A stretch of DNA of 64,000 nt from Glandiceps talaboti. Lineage: Eukaryota; Hemichordata; Enteropneusta; Spengelidae. Below, in pieces: positions 1 to 43,936 of the stretch. The stretch spans positions 3,435,111 through 3,499,110 of the forward strand of contig NC_135571.1 of NCBI RefSeq assembly GCF_964340395.1. Reading direction: 5' to 3'. Under the pieces are notes generated by a model. That model worked only from the letters and a program-made list of their open reading frames with translations. It made no database searches and was not told the DNA's origin. A program made the translations under genes and the position numbers. How positions within the stretch are numbered: position 1 is the first letter of the stretch; the number at the start of each line of letters is the position of its first letter.

Positions 1-603
1 ATTTTCGCTCATCCTTTCTCATCCACGAACAGTATTAAGTCACACCTAACCACACATAACTTGTGTAAAACATTCACATATATTTGAATACAATCTGATG
101 TACATAGGCCAACCTGATGTACATAGACCCCCGGTACTTGCCCGTAAAAACTTTTACGACACTTGTAACCGAGCCTTCTGTTTTCTAAGATAGACGCAAA
201 CTAAATCTATTGTTCTTCAATGTGGTAGATTACACAAGTAGGTGATAGCGGTTCCTCTGTTGTGTGATTCTAATCACCCTGTGATCAAGATAGTGTAAAC
301 ATTGGAAGTCCCAAAACAGTTCACTGCAAGTTTACGGAACTTGAACTCCCTCCTGAGACTATAATTAAACCAACATCCATTCAGTAACTTATCACTGTTG
401 TATCAACATGTTGTGACAATAGTTTTAGTTTGTGTCTACCTTAGTGAACTGAAGGCTCCACAGTTATATATGTCAGTTAGGATGTAGTAGTGTCTACAGG
501 TAGGCTACAGGCACAGATCAATATGAATACAATACTAAATTATTTCTATAAATATGTAGATAAAAATTAGTGTCACGTTAGACTATATGATTTTACAACT
601 TAC

Positions 604-32855
<32,252 letters not shown>

Positions 32856-32901
32856 GGTGATGGTTACCTTGGTGACACTCACTCAGTGGTTACTATGGAG
32901 A

Positions 32902-35639
32902 CTGTAATATAAAGATGACATGAGAATGAAGGTTACTATGGGTGAAATGATTTTTGAATTGTTTCTGGTCAGGACATTTTGCCTAAAGTGGTGTGAAGAT
33001 GCGAATTCATTTTTTCTTTTCTTTTTTTTTTAATTCTCAACAAACCTGTCATTAAATCTACTATTTATGGCAGTTACTGTTCTTTTTATTTAGTACTTTA
33101 GAGCAAGTGTGTATGAGGGGCAGATGTCCACACACACACACGCACACACACAAACACACACTCACACACTCACACACACACACACTCACACTCACTCACA
33201 CACACACATGCACACAAAAGACGTGAGGGTATTTAAGTGATGTGCATGCTGACCAGAAAAAAAACATTTTTGAGGGGCCTAACACTGTTTCAATTGCACC
33301 TATGGTAGGTTGTGTGAGGTTATAGTATGTTAATGTTTGTTGACCGGAGTATTGTGTGTTTATCATAATGTATAGTTAGTTTTGCCTCCACTGTTGACCT
33401 TCCACCTCTGTAGTTAAACATTTGCTTAGAATCTGTAATCCTTATCAACTGATATGCTGTAGAACTCAGTGTTTACATGTAGTTGCTACTGTACAATTTT
33501 AGTAGCAACTCAATTGTTACATGGCAGGGCTTGAAATTAACAGTAGTCCTGTGTCCACAGACTACCAATTCTTGTCATGGGGTTACCATAATTTGCAGCT
33601 GGTGGCCCACTCAGTCTACCACTGATTATGTGATGATTTAAAGGATGGAATATCTACGGGCATGAAAGTATTTTAATAACACACATATTTCCAATATAGG
33701 AACTCTATTTTCAATTCAGGATAAAGGAGTTTTTGGGTCCACATCCAAAAATCATCACCCCCAATAAATCATGATTTTAACTTCTTACTATATTACTTTA
33801 TATATAGATAAAATAGACCTCTAATTGACATGTACAATCTCTAATTTTTAGCATTTGAACAATTTCCAGCAAATATATTGTGGTTGTCAGGTCAAAAAAA
33901 TATACAGTGTCTTGTGACCAGTGCCTGTCAGCAGCATAACGTGCTCATGACAGGTTCGGGATTTTCACAGAATCAATTTGATGTGTATTCAAAAACACGT
34001 TCTGGTTACCTTTGAAAATGATTACCTTCGTAGGTGAATACACAGAACTTTCAAAAAATGTCTAAAATCGTACATAACGTTCGCCAATACATGTTTCAAC
34101 CTAAACCAGTTGTTCTATATCGCTTTGTAACGTTGTTATTGTTGTTGTAAAGATTCAGTTTACTTCATCGTACATTGTAGTATGCATTCTTTTAGTGGTA
34201 TGAGTACACATGTATCATGAAAAGTTGAGAACAACACGTCTACGTGAGAAAAACTCGTCAACATGTGCTCAAGTACTAGAAGTAGCACTGACCAATTGGA
34301 AATACGCGTTCACTTTTCCCCATGTTTTTGTTCCTTAAGCTATTTTGCTCACGCTGACAGTATACATGTGGTGTACCATCTTATTTCAATATTCTGGCCA
34401 GTTTCACAATAATGAATGTTATTGATGCAACAAACTTTAGGTTTTTTTAGATTAATTACCTTTACCCATTTGCACACTGATGGATCGTGTTCTACATACA
34501 GTCGTACTACATCATACATCATACATGCAGACATACATGTAACATGGCAGTGTACATGTGTGTATGCCTGGTTGTTGGAAAAAACATGAGCTATCACACG
34601 TAAGTTAACAGTTTTGAGAACTGATGTAATGTTTGAGCATTCGATTTCAAAGTTAATACTAACGTGTATTTGATGCCGAAATACGTCGTAAGGGACGTCA
34701 AAAGTCTGGGTCAAAAGCCACGCGTGTCACCAGCATGACGTGCTGGTGACCGGCACCTGTCAGGAGACTCGACCAAAAATATATGCCCCAGTTACAGCTA
34801 GTGCAGGTTTCATGACATGATTGGCAAATTGGTAGAGCTGGTAATAAATGATAATTTTTATTTTATATTTTTGGGGCAAAACATACCTATTTTGATAGTC
34901 AATGTTTAGATACATCATAATAAGTTTATATACTATTTAATTTCTTAATTTAATAAATAATTTTAACTAAAAAACTGAAAATTAGGAAAATAATCTGTAG
35001 TTTTAAAATATATCTTGTACTATGCAGATTGGTTAGGGACATACTTGACAGTACTTGATTACTTTGGTATGCATATTTTCTATGAATTTTTAACCATGGA
35101 CTCGATGGAAGTGTTAATACATGCATGCACCTCCAAGTTTTAACTGACTCCTCGTGGGACATGTTTATTTAACACCCCCCCCCCCCCCAAAAAAATGACA
35201 ATGGTTTTTACAGATAACGTTAATCTACTGAGTGGAGGGGACAACACTGCTGGTCGAGGACCTCAGTTGCATGTAGGCATGGAAGTAAATTGACTGTGCT
35301 TTCCACTTCCATGATGCAGGCGACAAGTTACAACGGAAGTCGGTCGATTTTCATTGTCGCTGACTTGAGAAGGGTCAAACTGTCAACCGCTAGTCTGCCC
35401 TTAAAAAAGATGGTGTAATTACTGGCCCGGGTCCTGCAATGGGCCAGGAGAGGGAGGGGAGGAGGGGGGCATTCGAGACGCACGGTTTACCGTTAATGTA
35501 ATTTTGCATGGCTACTTCCTAGCTCGTAATTCGTACGTGTATACAAACACACTTCGCACATTGAGCTTGCTGCAGTTGAACGTAAGTCGCAAGCAAGTCA
35601 GAACAAGACAATTTACGAAACAAAACATCAACATTTCTT
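32902..35639 (-). other. Presumed CEP290 5'UTR intron
   Basis: Contains a (CA)n tract at 33,128-33,215, a hAT-like end CAGGGCTTGAAATTAAC at 33,525, and a family E element starting near 33,750 that resumes near 34,770. The middle, about 33,920-34,765, has CATAACGTGCTCATGAC and CATGACGTGCTGGTGAC near its borders and may be a nested insertion. Confidence 0.45.
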
Positions 35640-35815
35640 AGAATTAGAAGACTTTTGACACTTACCAGATATTACCTAAAGTGAAATGATACTTGTCAAG
35701 TTTTTACGCATGCAAAGCAACAGAAAAATACCCTAGTAACACATTTCGCGTCACGAAGGTCGACGGCTAACTAGTTGCTCAGTCCGCCATAATGGTTTGA
35801 AAACAATATTCTTCT
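35640..35815 (-). promoter_or_regulatory. CEP290: Probable CEP290 promoter and noncoding exon 1
   Basis: Because the first coding exon has an upstream acceptor, a noncoding exon must exist. A good donor, CTG|GTAAGT, ends a candidate exon at 35,666. About 120 bases above it, CCGCCATAAT resembles a YY1 site, typical of TSS-proximal DNA in animal housekeeping genes. This is inference from motif and splice logic; no transcript was seen. The intervening 32,902-35,665 would be the first intron. Confidence 0.45.
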
Positions 35816-35917
35816 ACACATTCCCAATGCATGAGGGCGCTCTTCACTGCGCATATGACACATGTGACACTTGCATTTGCTTTAGGTTTCGACCGTAATA
35901 GTACAGAACGATAAATG

Positions 35918-35974
35918 GACAGACAGACAGACAGACATACATACATACATACATACATACATACATACATACAT

Positions 35975-36005
<31 letters not shown>

Positions 36006-36123
36006 TACATACATACATACATACATAGATACATACATACATACATACATACACACATACAGACAGACATACATACATACATACATACATACATACATAC
36101 ACACACACATACATACATACACA

Positions 36124-36155
<32 letters not shown>

Positions 36156-36240
36156 CATACATACATACATACATACATATACATACATACATACATACAT
36201 ACATACATACATACATACATACATACATACATACATACAG
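35918..36240. repeat. (ATAC)n/(ACAG)n microsatellite
   Basis: About 320 bases of tetranucleotides between the two divergent promoters; the long Met-Tyr-Val-Cys frames in it are artefacts. Confidence 0.97.
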
Positions 36241-36539
36241 GCAATGGCAAGAATATATATACATCATATATACCTGAGACATTAAAAGTTTTAGGTTTTG
36301 CTATACATTCTAAAATACTATAGTTGGCAAGAACTAGGCTGGATAACATGGGTACAGTGGTAATGTACACTGACCTTGACTTTCCTAAAGTCAATACAGT
36401 TAAACATTATATATTTTCATTCAAGTCTTAACCTCTTTTCTCGTCCTTAAAAAGCATTGTCATCGGGAAACACTTTGCTGTGCCAAAATATAAAGATATT
36501 AGCAAGATACGATAGTATTGATGTACATCCATAGACAGT

Positions 36540-36877
36540 GGCGTCGCCTGTATTTGTGTTTTGGTTAGCAGAGGACGCAGATTGTTATAGACCACCTATG
36601 TTGGTAATCATTCTTCATTATTTCGCGGTCTGAATTTAAGAGATTATGTTTCGTCGAGTTTATTCCCTAGAACAATTCAATACCGATAACATAACATCTG
36701 ATCAATGGGTTTTGACCTTTTTGCAAGTGAAAATTAATGCTAAAATGAGTATTTTTGTATTACGGTGTTTAGATTTGCATAATATGGTCGAGGATTATCG
36801 TCCCCTTCACGAGCTTGTGGGTCCTCTAATGGCGTCACTGAATGAAGTGTGATTGTCTGCACGCCGTACCGTCTTGG
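36540..36877 (+). promoter_or_regulatory. Probable promoter and noncoding exon 1 of the pseudo-USP gene
   Basis: A CTTG|GTAGGT donor ends at 36,877, and two later exon borders can be linked to it. A 68-codon open frame (36,646-36,852) would lie in this leader as an upstream ORF. The start of transcription is not visible. Confidence 0.4.
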
Positions 36878-37512
36878 TAGGTGAACTGTGTGTTTTGCAG
36901 AATACTGATTTGTGTTTTCAGTAAATGTAATGTTTTAGATTTGCTATCGCCAGACATGGACTGCATGCCATACATTTCTTGTTGTTATTCGGTTAACATA
37001 GAGAGACAGGCGGACTTGTAACCTATGGAGTTTTGTTAATGAATGTGAGCTCGAGCAAGTATAGTGGAAATTACAATTGCGTTCAGTTTCATGTAATGTT
37101 GAGATCATGGCAATATATGTTACCCGTCACTGCACTGACGTAACATTCTGTTGTTTACTCCTGGCGTATGTGGGTTGGTTTTGGTGGCAAGTTTCAGTGT
37201 CTATTGTGAAATTGTTATCAACAATCAAAACATGATGCATTGATGGTTAACACTGTGTAGTCTGTTACAGTCTGCCCCACCCCCCACCCAGGGGTGTGGT
37301 AAACCTAAAATCCAAATCACAAATACACATATTTTATAACTCCCAATCTTTGATAAGCAAATGTATGTTATTTTACACATGTACCAGATTCTTGCCCAAA
37401 TGTGTTAATTACCCATGACATTGATGCAAGAAAGTTCAACATCATAATAATTTGAAATTAAAATATTATATCATTACTTTGTTGAATGTTATTTTATTTT
37501 ATTCCAACACAG

Positions 37513-37582
37513 TGACAGTGTTAAATTTTGAAAGGATGACGAGCTCTGGGTGGAAGGCTTTATTGTATTCGTAACCTGTATG
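37513..37582 (+). other. Probable noncoding exon 2 of the pseudo-USP gene
   Basis: A 70-base segment between TCCAACACAG and TATG|GTGAGT, both strong splice consensus sites, upstream of the TTACAG acceptor at 38,125 that opens the coding exon. It contains stops in all useful frames, so it would be untranslated. Confidence 0.5.
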
Positions 37583-38178
37583 GTGAGTGTCACGTGATTA
37601 CCACAGTTTTATGTTATCATCAATATGTGTAGTAGCCTACCTGTAGACTTGAAGGGCTAAGACAAGATAGACGAGCAAAAATTCAAAAAGTGAAAATGTC
37701 AGTGGACATAGTGTAGTAGCACTAGTCCTGCAAGTCTCCCTGTCAATTATCAATATCCAGCCATTTCTTGCCTCCCACAGACACTCTGTTAGGGGTCTCA
37801 TTAACAGCCGTCAGGCGGCGATTTATGGCCGTCTGGGCACAGATGAAGAGCCGTTTGAAATTGACAGTGTCTGTAGTGTACATGTTTGTTGTCAATTATT
37901 TTTAAATCATGTTTACATATTATACAAAACAAGGGAAATATATACATGTGCATTAGTTTTGGTGCTCATATCACATATTACTGCAAGGCAACTAAATTGT
38001 TATAAATAATCTTTATTTACTGCGTAACATCTGAAACTGAGAACTTTGATATTTATTGTGATATTTATGAAATAGTTATTAATATAAAATCAAAGTGACA
38101 AATATTTCATTGTTGTATATTACAGTTATCTGAACTAAATTGTTGTGCAAGCTAACCACAGGCACAGGAGAGATAACT

Positions 38179-41100
38179 ATGGCAATGGACAGTGTAAACA
38201 GTTCCAAGGACTTCAAAATCATTATAATTGAGCACCCAGACATTGCAGATGGGGATAAAAATTCTGCTGGGGTATGGAATGATAAAAGTGGGGATACAAT
38301 AACGGAATCTACAGTGAGAAAGAGTGAACGACTTAAAGAGAAGAAAGATACTCGCAGAGTATGGCATCATTTGACGAGTACCAAGAGACAAACAAAGGAA
38401 TATGAATACGTTAATGCACCAGTTAACAAAGTGTTAGGATTTCAAAGTCATTCCGGTGTTTGTCCTTCTCAGAATAGTATCCTACAGGTATTGAGATATA
38501 ACACACATATTCATGACTTACTAGCTAGTACCTTTCAGCACCAAAGCTGCCCAAAGAACTGTACAAAACTCATCTGTATATTAAGACGGTTCATTACAGC
38601 AAACTTTCAACCTGAATTGAAATCTTCATCATTTGAGCTGTATTGTCGCCATTTTGACTTAATAATTGCAGCTGTTAATGAGAACAACACTCTCGTTAAA
38701 GTTGATGCACACAAATATTACACTGCCATACTGGTTTCCTTGTCTCAGATTTATGATCTGAAAACTATGGAGGATTTATTCCTGTTGAAAACTGAGTTGA
38801 AAGACACTTGTTTATCATGCCAATCCTGTAAAATGTTTTCTCTTAGGTTCACTAGTCTGTGCGTACCTGCAGAGAAACTAGCCAATGGTATGTTGACCTT
38901 TGACCTCAACTGCCTTAGTTGGGGGCAGGTGTTACTGAACAGTATTCGGCAGTGTTCGCAGTGTCCCACGAAGAGGTATGAACGAAATCTTAAGATCCTG
39001 AATGCTCCAAAGACGCTGACGATTAAAGTCGTGGATCGTAAAGTGACGTTTACGCAGTCTAAGATGGTCACACTTCCAACAAATGAAGGCAATGCGGTTT
39101 ATATGATTTATGCAGCTACAGAGGGCGCACTCGTTTACTTGCAACACCTTTCCAGCTGGTGGGTGTGCGATGGCGTGACAGTCAATGCAATAGAATGGTC
39201 AGTTGTTGCTGAAAAAAATCTTGATATGCTGTTCTATCATAAGGTCGATGTGATCTCAAAGTCGAAAAGATCTCGTAAATGGAGGAAAGGGAAGTCTGAT
39301 GAGATACAACATGTAGAGAAAAAACGTAGTAAAAAATCAGAAGAAGATGTCACAGGAAAGAGGCAATCAACACCATTAATAATTGGTGGAAAATTGGTCA
39401 AGTTATCTACAGAATCTGTTTGTAATGATGTCGTAGAATCGGATGAAGAGGCAGAGGGTGATGAAGATGATCGTAGGACGAACAACATAGATAAAGATTC
39501 TGTTGGTGGCCATGGCAACTCAAGTGAAGATGATGATGATGAGCAAGGAAGAATTGTACAAGTGAAATTGAATGATATTAAAGCGATGGTGCTTCTACAG
39601 CCAGGACAGAGAGTGTCTACTTACATGAAGGATTCCGAGACCGAGTCTGACGATGAACGAGAAAGAAACATCCATGAAAGTGAGAAAGTTAAGGGTGGCC
39701 GAAACAAGACCTGGAGAAAGAAAATCAGTAATACAGTACAGCAGTTGAAAGATGCTGTTGTTAAACCTAAGGATGTGTCAGTACTCATGAAAGAGCGAGT
39801 CGAGCCCAAAGACGTCTTGCGAACCTCACATAATTATTATCCTATCCCGATCCCTTTGAATGGATTGACAAACGTCAGTTTCATGGTCGTTATCTTGCAC
39901 CTCTTCAGGCTTAGTAGGCCACTCCGCTATGTCATACTTGTTAGAAAGCAACATAATTGCCAAACTGAGTCGTTCTGTGGATTTTGTAGCGTACTGAATT
40001 TGATATATGCCAGTGATCTCAGTAATATCGCACACAGTATGTTTATGTCTCTGGTAACATTACATGGCGATAACACCAAAACAAGTGGTGAAGATTCAAG
40101 AGTTTTCTACATTCGTTTGATTCAAAGTCTCCGAGATTGTATGGCGCCCTATCAGTTTCAAGATACGTGTGTGGCTACACTGTCGCACACTACGGTATGC
40201 GATTTCTGTGGCGCAATGAAAACCAACGTTACCATGATCTACTACATTGTACTGAAAGTAAAGAAGCGCACGTGGAGCTTGGCACTTTCTGTCAATGATT
40301 ATTTCAGTCGTCTCTCTCTCCGACAACACTGTATACACTGTTGCCAAGTAAGGGGCGCTAGAATGAAACGCAAATTAGCTGGACCCCCTAGGAATTTGAT
40401 AATGTGTACGTCGAGTGTGACAGGCATGCATCTACCAAATGTTTCGCTAACCGACACAGTTACAATTCCAGCAGGAAATGTGAAAGCACTGTATACCTTG
40501 TATGCACTCATCTATGTAAAGGAAGATCCACTTTCAAAGAACAAGGTGTACACTTTATACATCAAGCATAAAGGTATATGGTATCATATTTGTAATGAGA
40601 TTATCAATCAGGTCACATGGCAAGAGATCTTACATTTTCAGTCTCCTCCGTATATGCTGTTCTTTGAGAGGAGTAGTACATTGAACAGCAAGGTACAGGA
40701 CAGCGAGAGTGGTTCAGATATGGTTGCCATGGCCACAACTGGGAGAAAAAGGTGTGGTAAAAGTGCTCCGAATGTAGATACGATGAGCAATGAGAGAAAT
40801 CAAGCACGAGTGTCTACAAGTGGAAGTACAAGTACAGTAGTTGGAACAGCCTCGGGCAACAGTAGTACAACCATGACAGTAGTTGGAACAGCCTCGGACA
40901 AGAGTAGAGATAAACAAAGTGTGATGGTAAATCATGGCAACAAAGACATCATTACAGGTACTCTCCAAAGAGTGAATACAGGAGAACAGTCCTCACAAAC
41001 CAATACAACGAATCTATCTCCCATCGGTAGACGGCAAATACGTACAATCACAACACCGCTACAGTCGTACCATACAGTACAAGTAAGTGGTCACAGTCAG

Positions 41101-43221
41101 GGTAGTGCTATGCAGAGTTCAAGTAAAGTGCATGTACTCCTGAAAGTTGGGAATTTGTTTGTTCCTGCCAATATAGTAGTAGAAGGGAATAGTGGGATGC
41201 AGAAGGAACAACAACGGATCATCATATCCCCGGAATATGGTCAAGTACCTAAGGATGATCTAATACAGTTGTTTCCACCTAGGAAGGATTTCACTGCAAG
41301 TCAAACTATGGTTCCTGTAGTGCCGAACGTGATCGACAATGAAGTTATTCTAGAAGAAAACGGTGATGTACCAACTCCAGATTTGGTGAAGTCAATAAAC
41401 AAGGTTACATCAAAGAGTGTGTCAACTATTAGTACAGCTGTGTGTACTAATTCACAAGATACATCAGCCCACAGGGATACACCACCAACCAGAACCACTA
41501 AAGTTGCATGCGATGGAGTTGCTAAGCAACCAAGTTTAGTCCAATCCCCAATAACTGCTTCAACTGTTAATAACAATGCAGTGACGCAGGAAAGCCAACC
41601 AAGCATTAATACGACATCAAATGTTGGTAAGAGTTTAACCAATACCACTAATGTATGTACTAATACAGTAATGGCATCCACTATCAGGGCAGCACCGACT
41701 ATGTTCAACAAAACGTCTTCAGTTATGAGTGAAGCTGAACGTGCTATCCAAAAAACAAAAGAAATTTTGAAGAGAGGTACAAATGTGATCGAGACGTGTG
41801 CAAATATCAGAGATATCCTATCCAATGTGAATGAGGTTACCAATAACATTAACGCTATCATGAAATCAACCGATGGTATCGCAGTGTCTGATACAACAGT
41901 CAAAACAAATATAAACACACCTGCATTGGAGTATGTTGCATCATCAAATGCAGTTGCAAACACAAATGTATCAGGCAGTGTTACTTCATCAAGGAACATT
42001 GATACAACACCTAGTACATGTAAACATGGGGTTTTCATTGGCAGTGATGTACCAACTATCGTCAGTGAAGTGTTGGCTGGTGGCAGTGATGAACCAACTA
42101 CTGTCAATAAAGTGTTCGCTAGTGGAAGTGCTGTACCAACCACTATCAATGAAGTGTTTGCTAGTGGCAGTGGTGTACCAACTACTGTCAATGAAGTGTT
42201 GGCTAGTGGCAGTGATGTACCTACTACTGTCAATAAAGTGTTCGCTAGTGGAAGTGCTGTACCAACCACTATCAATGAAGTGTTTGCTAGTGGCAGTGGT
42301 GTACCAACTACTGTCAATGAAGTGTTGGCTAGTGGCAGTGATGTACCAACTACTGTCAATGAAGTGTTTGCTAGTGAAAGTGCTGTACCAACCACTATCA
42401 ATGAAGTGTTGGCTAGTGCCTGTGATATACCAATTACTGTCAATGAAGTGTTGGCTAGCAGTAGTGCTGTACCAACTACTGTCAATGAAGTGTTGGCTAG
42501 TGACAGTGATGAACCAACTACCACCAATGAAGTGTTAGCCAGTGGCAGTGAGTTTGTTACAGGACATGTACAACAACTCAATCTCACCAGTGTACCCAAT
42601 GATGATACACAAAATAAAAGTGACAGTGACACCATGTATCCTAAAGGTATCAGTATGCATGACTTCACAGAATGTATCAATTGGAATGACACAGAAGATC
42701 AAATGATGACAGAATACCTCCAACAAAATGCTGCACATAGTCAAATACCTGAGTTTATCAGTGTGCCAGATACATTTCCTGTGCCAGAACACCACTTTGG
42801 TATTGTGGAATCCGTGTTGCCTCCCACTGTTCCCATGGCAACAGATGATGTAGTTCAATCAAGTGATTCTTCTCAGTATCATGATATCTGTGTGAAAGAC
42901 GAACCAGAGTGTTTCATGGATTATGTTTCCATGGAAACAGTTGCCATGGAGAGAGATGCAGTTACAGAATGGGTGGTAACAAGGAATGAAGACGGAAATG
43001 AAGAAATCAGGGAGAATGTTGTTGCCATGGACACTGACCTTGACAACATAGAGGAGATGTACATAGCAACAGCGGAAGGCGATGCTATGGAGGATGGGTA
43101 CATGTATATCAATGAAGGGGAGACTGATAGAGGTTTGCCAGTGAGAATAAAGAGTGAACCTGGTGAAGAAGATAACTTGTTGTATGTAGACTTTGAACAA
43201 CACATCAAAACAGAATCATGA
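38179..43221 (+). CDS. Protein with two degenerate USP-like domains, 14-residue repeats and SUMO motifs
   Basis: One 5-kb exon encodes 1,680 residues. I chose ATG 38,179 because upstream codons reach only a TTG near the TTACAG acceptor. Residues about 82-357 look like a ubiquitin-specific-protease fold: a Cys box at 87-105 (GVCPSQNSILQVL, Cys95 kept), Zn-type CLSC/CSQC pairs at 211 and 259, and a final MLFYHK strand. The expected His (GHY) is GAL at 316-318. Residues about 555-832 repeat the plan: GLTN-FM with the catalytic GNTC lost (562-569), CDFC and CIHC at 674 and 718, and PYMLFFER at 824-831, but the His position reads NKVY and the Asp is Asn. Between the domains are basic (361-372) and acidic (421-431, 448-456) runs. 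Repeats span 1,288-1,455. VKDE, IKSE and IKTE near the C-terminus fit SUMO acceptor sites. Probably a nuclear pseudoenzyme scaffold; no named orthologue recognised. Confidence 0.85.
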   Translation: MAMDSVNSSKDFKIIIIEHPDIADGDKNSAGVWNDKSGDTITESTVRKSERLKEKKDTRRVWHHLTSTKRQTKEYEYVNAPVNKVLGFQSHSGVCPSQNSILQVLRYNTHIHDLLASTFQHQSCPKNCTKLICILRRFITANFQPELKSSSFELYCRHFDLIIAAVNENNTLVKVDAHKYYTAILVSLSQIYDLKTMEDLFLLKTELKDTCLSCQSCKMFSLRFTSLCVPAEKLANGMLTFDLNCLSWGQVLLNSIRQCSQCPTKRYERNLKILNAPKTLTIKVVDRKVTFTQSKMVTLPTNEGNAVYMIYAATEGALVYLQHLSSWWVCDGVTVNAIEWSVVAEKNLDMLFYHKVDVISKSKRSRKWRKGKSDEIQHVEKKRSKKSEEDVTGKRQSTPLIIGGKLVKLSTESVCNDVVESDEEAEGDEDDRRTNNIDKDSVGGHGNSSEDDDDEQGRIVQVKLNDIKAMVLLQPGQRVSTYMKDSETESDDERERNIHESEKVKGGRNKTWRKKISNTVQQLKDAVVKPKDVSVLMKERVEPKDVLRTSHNYYPIPIPLNGLTNVSFMVVILHLFRLSRPLRYVILVRKQHNCQTESFCGFCSVLNLIYASDLSNIAHSMFMSLVTLHGDNTKTSGEDSRVFYIRLIQSLRDCMAPYQFQDTCVATLSHTTVCDFCGAMKTNVTMIYYIVLKVKKRTWSLALSVNDYFSRLSLRQHCIHCCQVRGARMKRKLAGPPRNLIMCTSSVTGMHLPNVSLTDTVTIPAGNVKALYTLYALIYVKEDPLSKNKVYTLYIKHKGIWYHICNEIINQVTWQEILHFQSPPYMLFFERSSTLNSKVQDSESGSDMVAMATTGRKRCGKSAPNVDTMSNERNQARVSTSGSTSTVVGTASGNSSTTMTVVGTASDKSRDKQSVMVNHGNKDIITGTLQRVNTGEQSSQTNTTNLSPIGRRQIRTITTPLQSYHTVQVSGHSQGSAMQSSSKVHVLLKVGNLFVPANIVVEGNSGMQKEQQRIIISPEYGQVPKDDLIQLFPPRKDFTASQTMVPVVPNVIDNEVILEENGDVPTPDLVKSINKVTSKSVSTISTAVCTNSQDTSAHRDTPPTRTTKVACDGVAKQPSLVQSPITASTVNNNAVTQESQPSINTTSNVGKSLTNTTNVCTNTVMASTIRAAPTMFNKTSSVMSEAERAIQKTKEILKRGTNVIETCANIRDILSNVNEVTNNINAIMKSTDGIAVSDTTVKTNINTPALEYVASSNAVANTNVSGSVTSSRNIDTTPSTCKHGVFIGSDVPTIVSEVLAGGSDEPTTVNKVFASGSAVPTTINEVFASGSGVPTTVNEVLASGSDVPTTVNKVFASGSAVPTTINEVFASGSGVPTTVNEVLASGSDVPTTVNEVFASESAVPTTINEVLASACDIPITVNEVLASSSAVPTTVNEVLASDSDEPTTTNEVLASGSEFVTGHVQQLNLTSVPNDDTQNKSDSDTMYPKGISMHDFTECINWNDTEDQMMTEYLQQNAAHSQIPEFISVPDTFPVPEHHFGIVESVLPPTVPMATDDVVQSSDSSQYHDICVKDEPECFMDYVSMETVAMERDAVTEWVVTRNEDGNEEIRENVVAMDTDLDNIEEMYIATAEGDAMEDGYMYINEGETDRGLPVRIKSEPGEEDNLLYVDFEQHIKTES
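42040..42543 (+). repeat. Coding 42-bp repeat, twelve copies
   Basis: Twelve in-frame 14-residue units of the form GSxVPTTVNEVLAS. A three-unit block (VNKVFAS, INEVFAS, VNEVLAS) is itself duplicated, showing unequal exchange. All lengths are multiples of three, so the frame is preserved. Confidence 0.97.
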
Positions 43222-43936
43222 TTTCAACAGATTTGCAAACGTTTTTGTCGGGGATTAAGCAACAGGCTGCACAACTAAATGTGACCAAGCGTCCCAGTTG
43301 GCCTGTCTCAAGCAGTGCTCAAACGACATACTAGCAATGACCTTCTCTATTGATCACAGTGTAATCTTTCAATCCCTGATTTTTAATTGTAAACAAATTG
43401 TTAATTTGGCCAAGACCAGCTAGTCTGCCAGACATACAGCAGAAACATGGGAATGATCACGAAAAGACTGCATATCATACACATTTTATGTGAATGTTAT
43501 AGATAGATGAGAAACACACTTCAACAGACCAGTCACCACAAATATAAACAACACCATCCAACCCCAACTGATACACAGGCACACACAATGTCCTTAGAAC
43601 AAATAAGCAATTGAATATCATCACAGTGCAGGCTCAGATTTTGACACATGTATATACTTTGATTTTTTGAAACTAGTAAGAATTCTAGTCTGCTTGCATG
43701 GCACCCTGTGGTGACGTGTGTGAACATACAGTGCCTGCTTGTCAGCAGGAGTGTGGTGTTGTTTGTATTTGTAATGAGTGGTCTGTGGGAAGCATGTTTC
43801 TTATCTATCAAAAGACTGACTACCCAAGCTTGTGATTATTTGACATTCAAAAGTATCTTATTCAAATAATGTGTTTCATTTAGTTGTTGGTTCATTTTAT
43901 GTTAAATATTTAACTTTCTTTTTTTATTCTTGAAGT

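Noticed and set aside
36646-36852. 68-codon ORF as a small protein gene
   Set aside because: Lies in the presumed 5' leader; no homology or supporting features. At most an upstream ORF.
38140-38178. Thirteen-residue N-terminal extension starting at TTG
   Set aside because: TTG is not a normal animal start codon and the segment begins right after a splice acceptor; ATG 38,179 is preferred.
41301-42692. 463-codon open frame on the minus strand inside the pseudo-USP coding exon, and a 201-codon frame at 41,933-42,538 plus
   Set aside because: Both are shadows of the real frame, kept open by the 42-bp repeat; low-complexity content and no recognisable motif.
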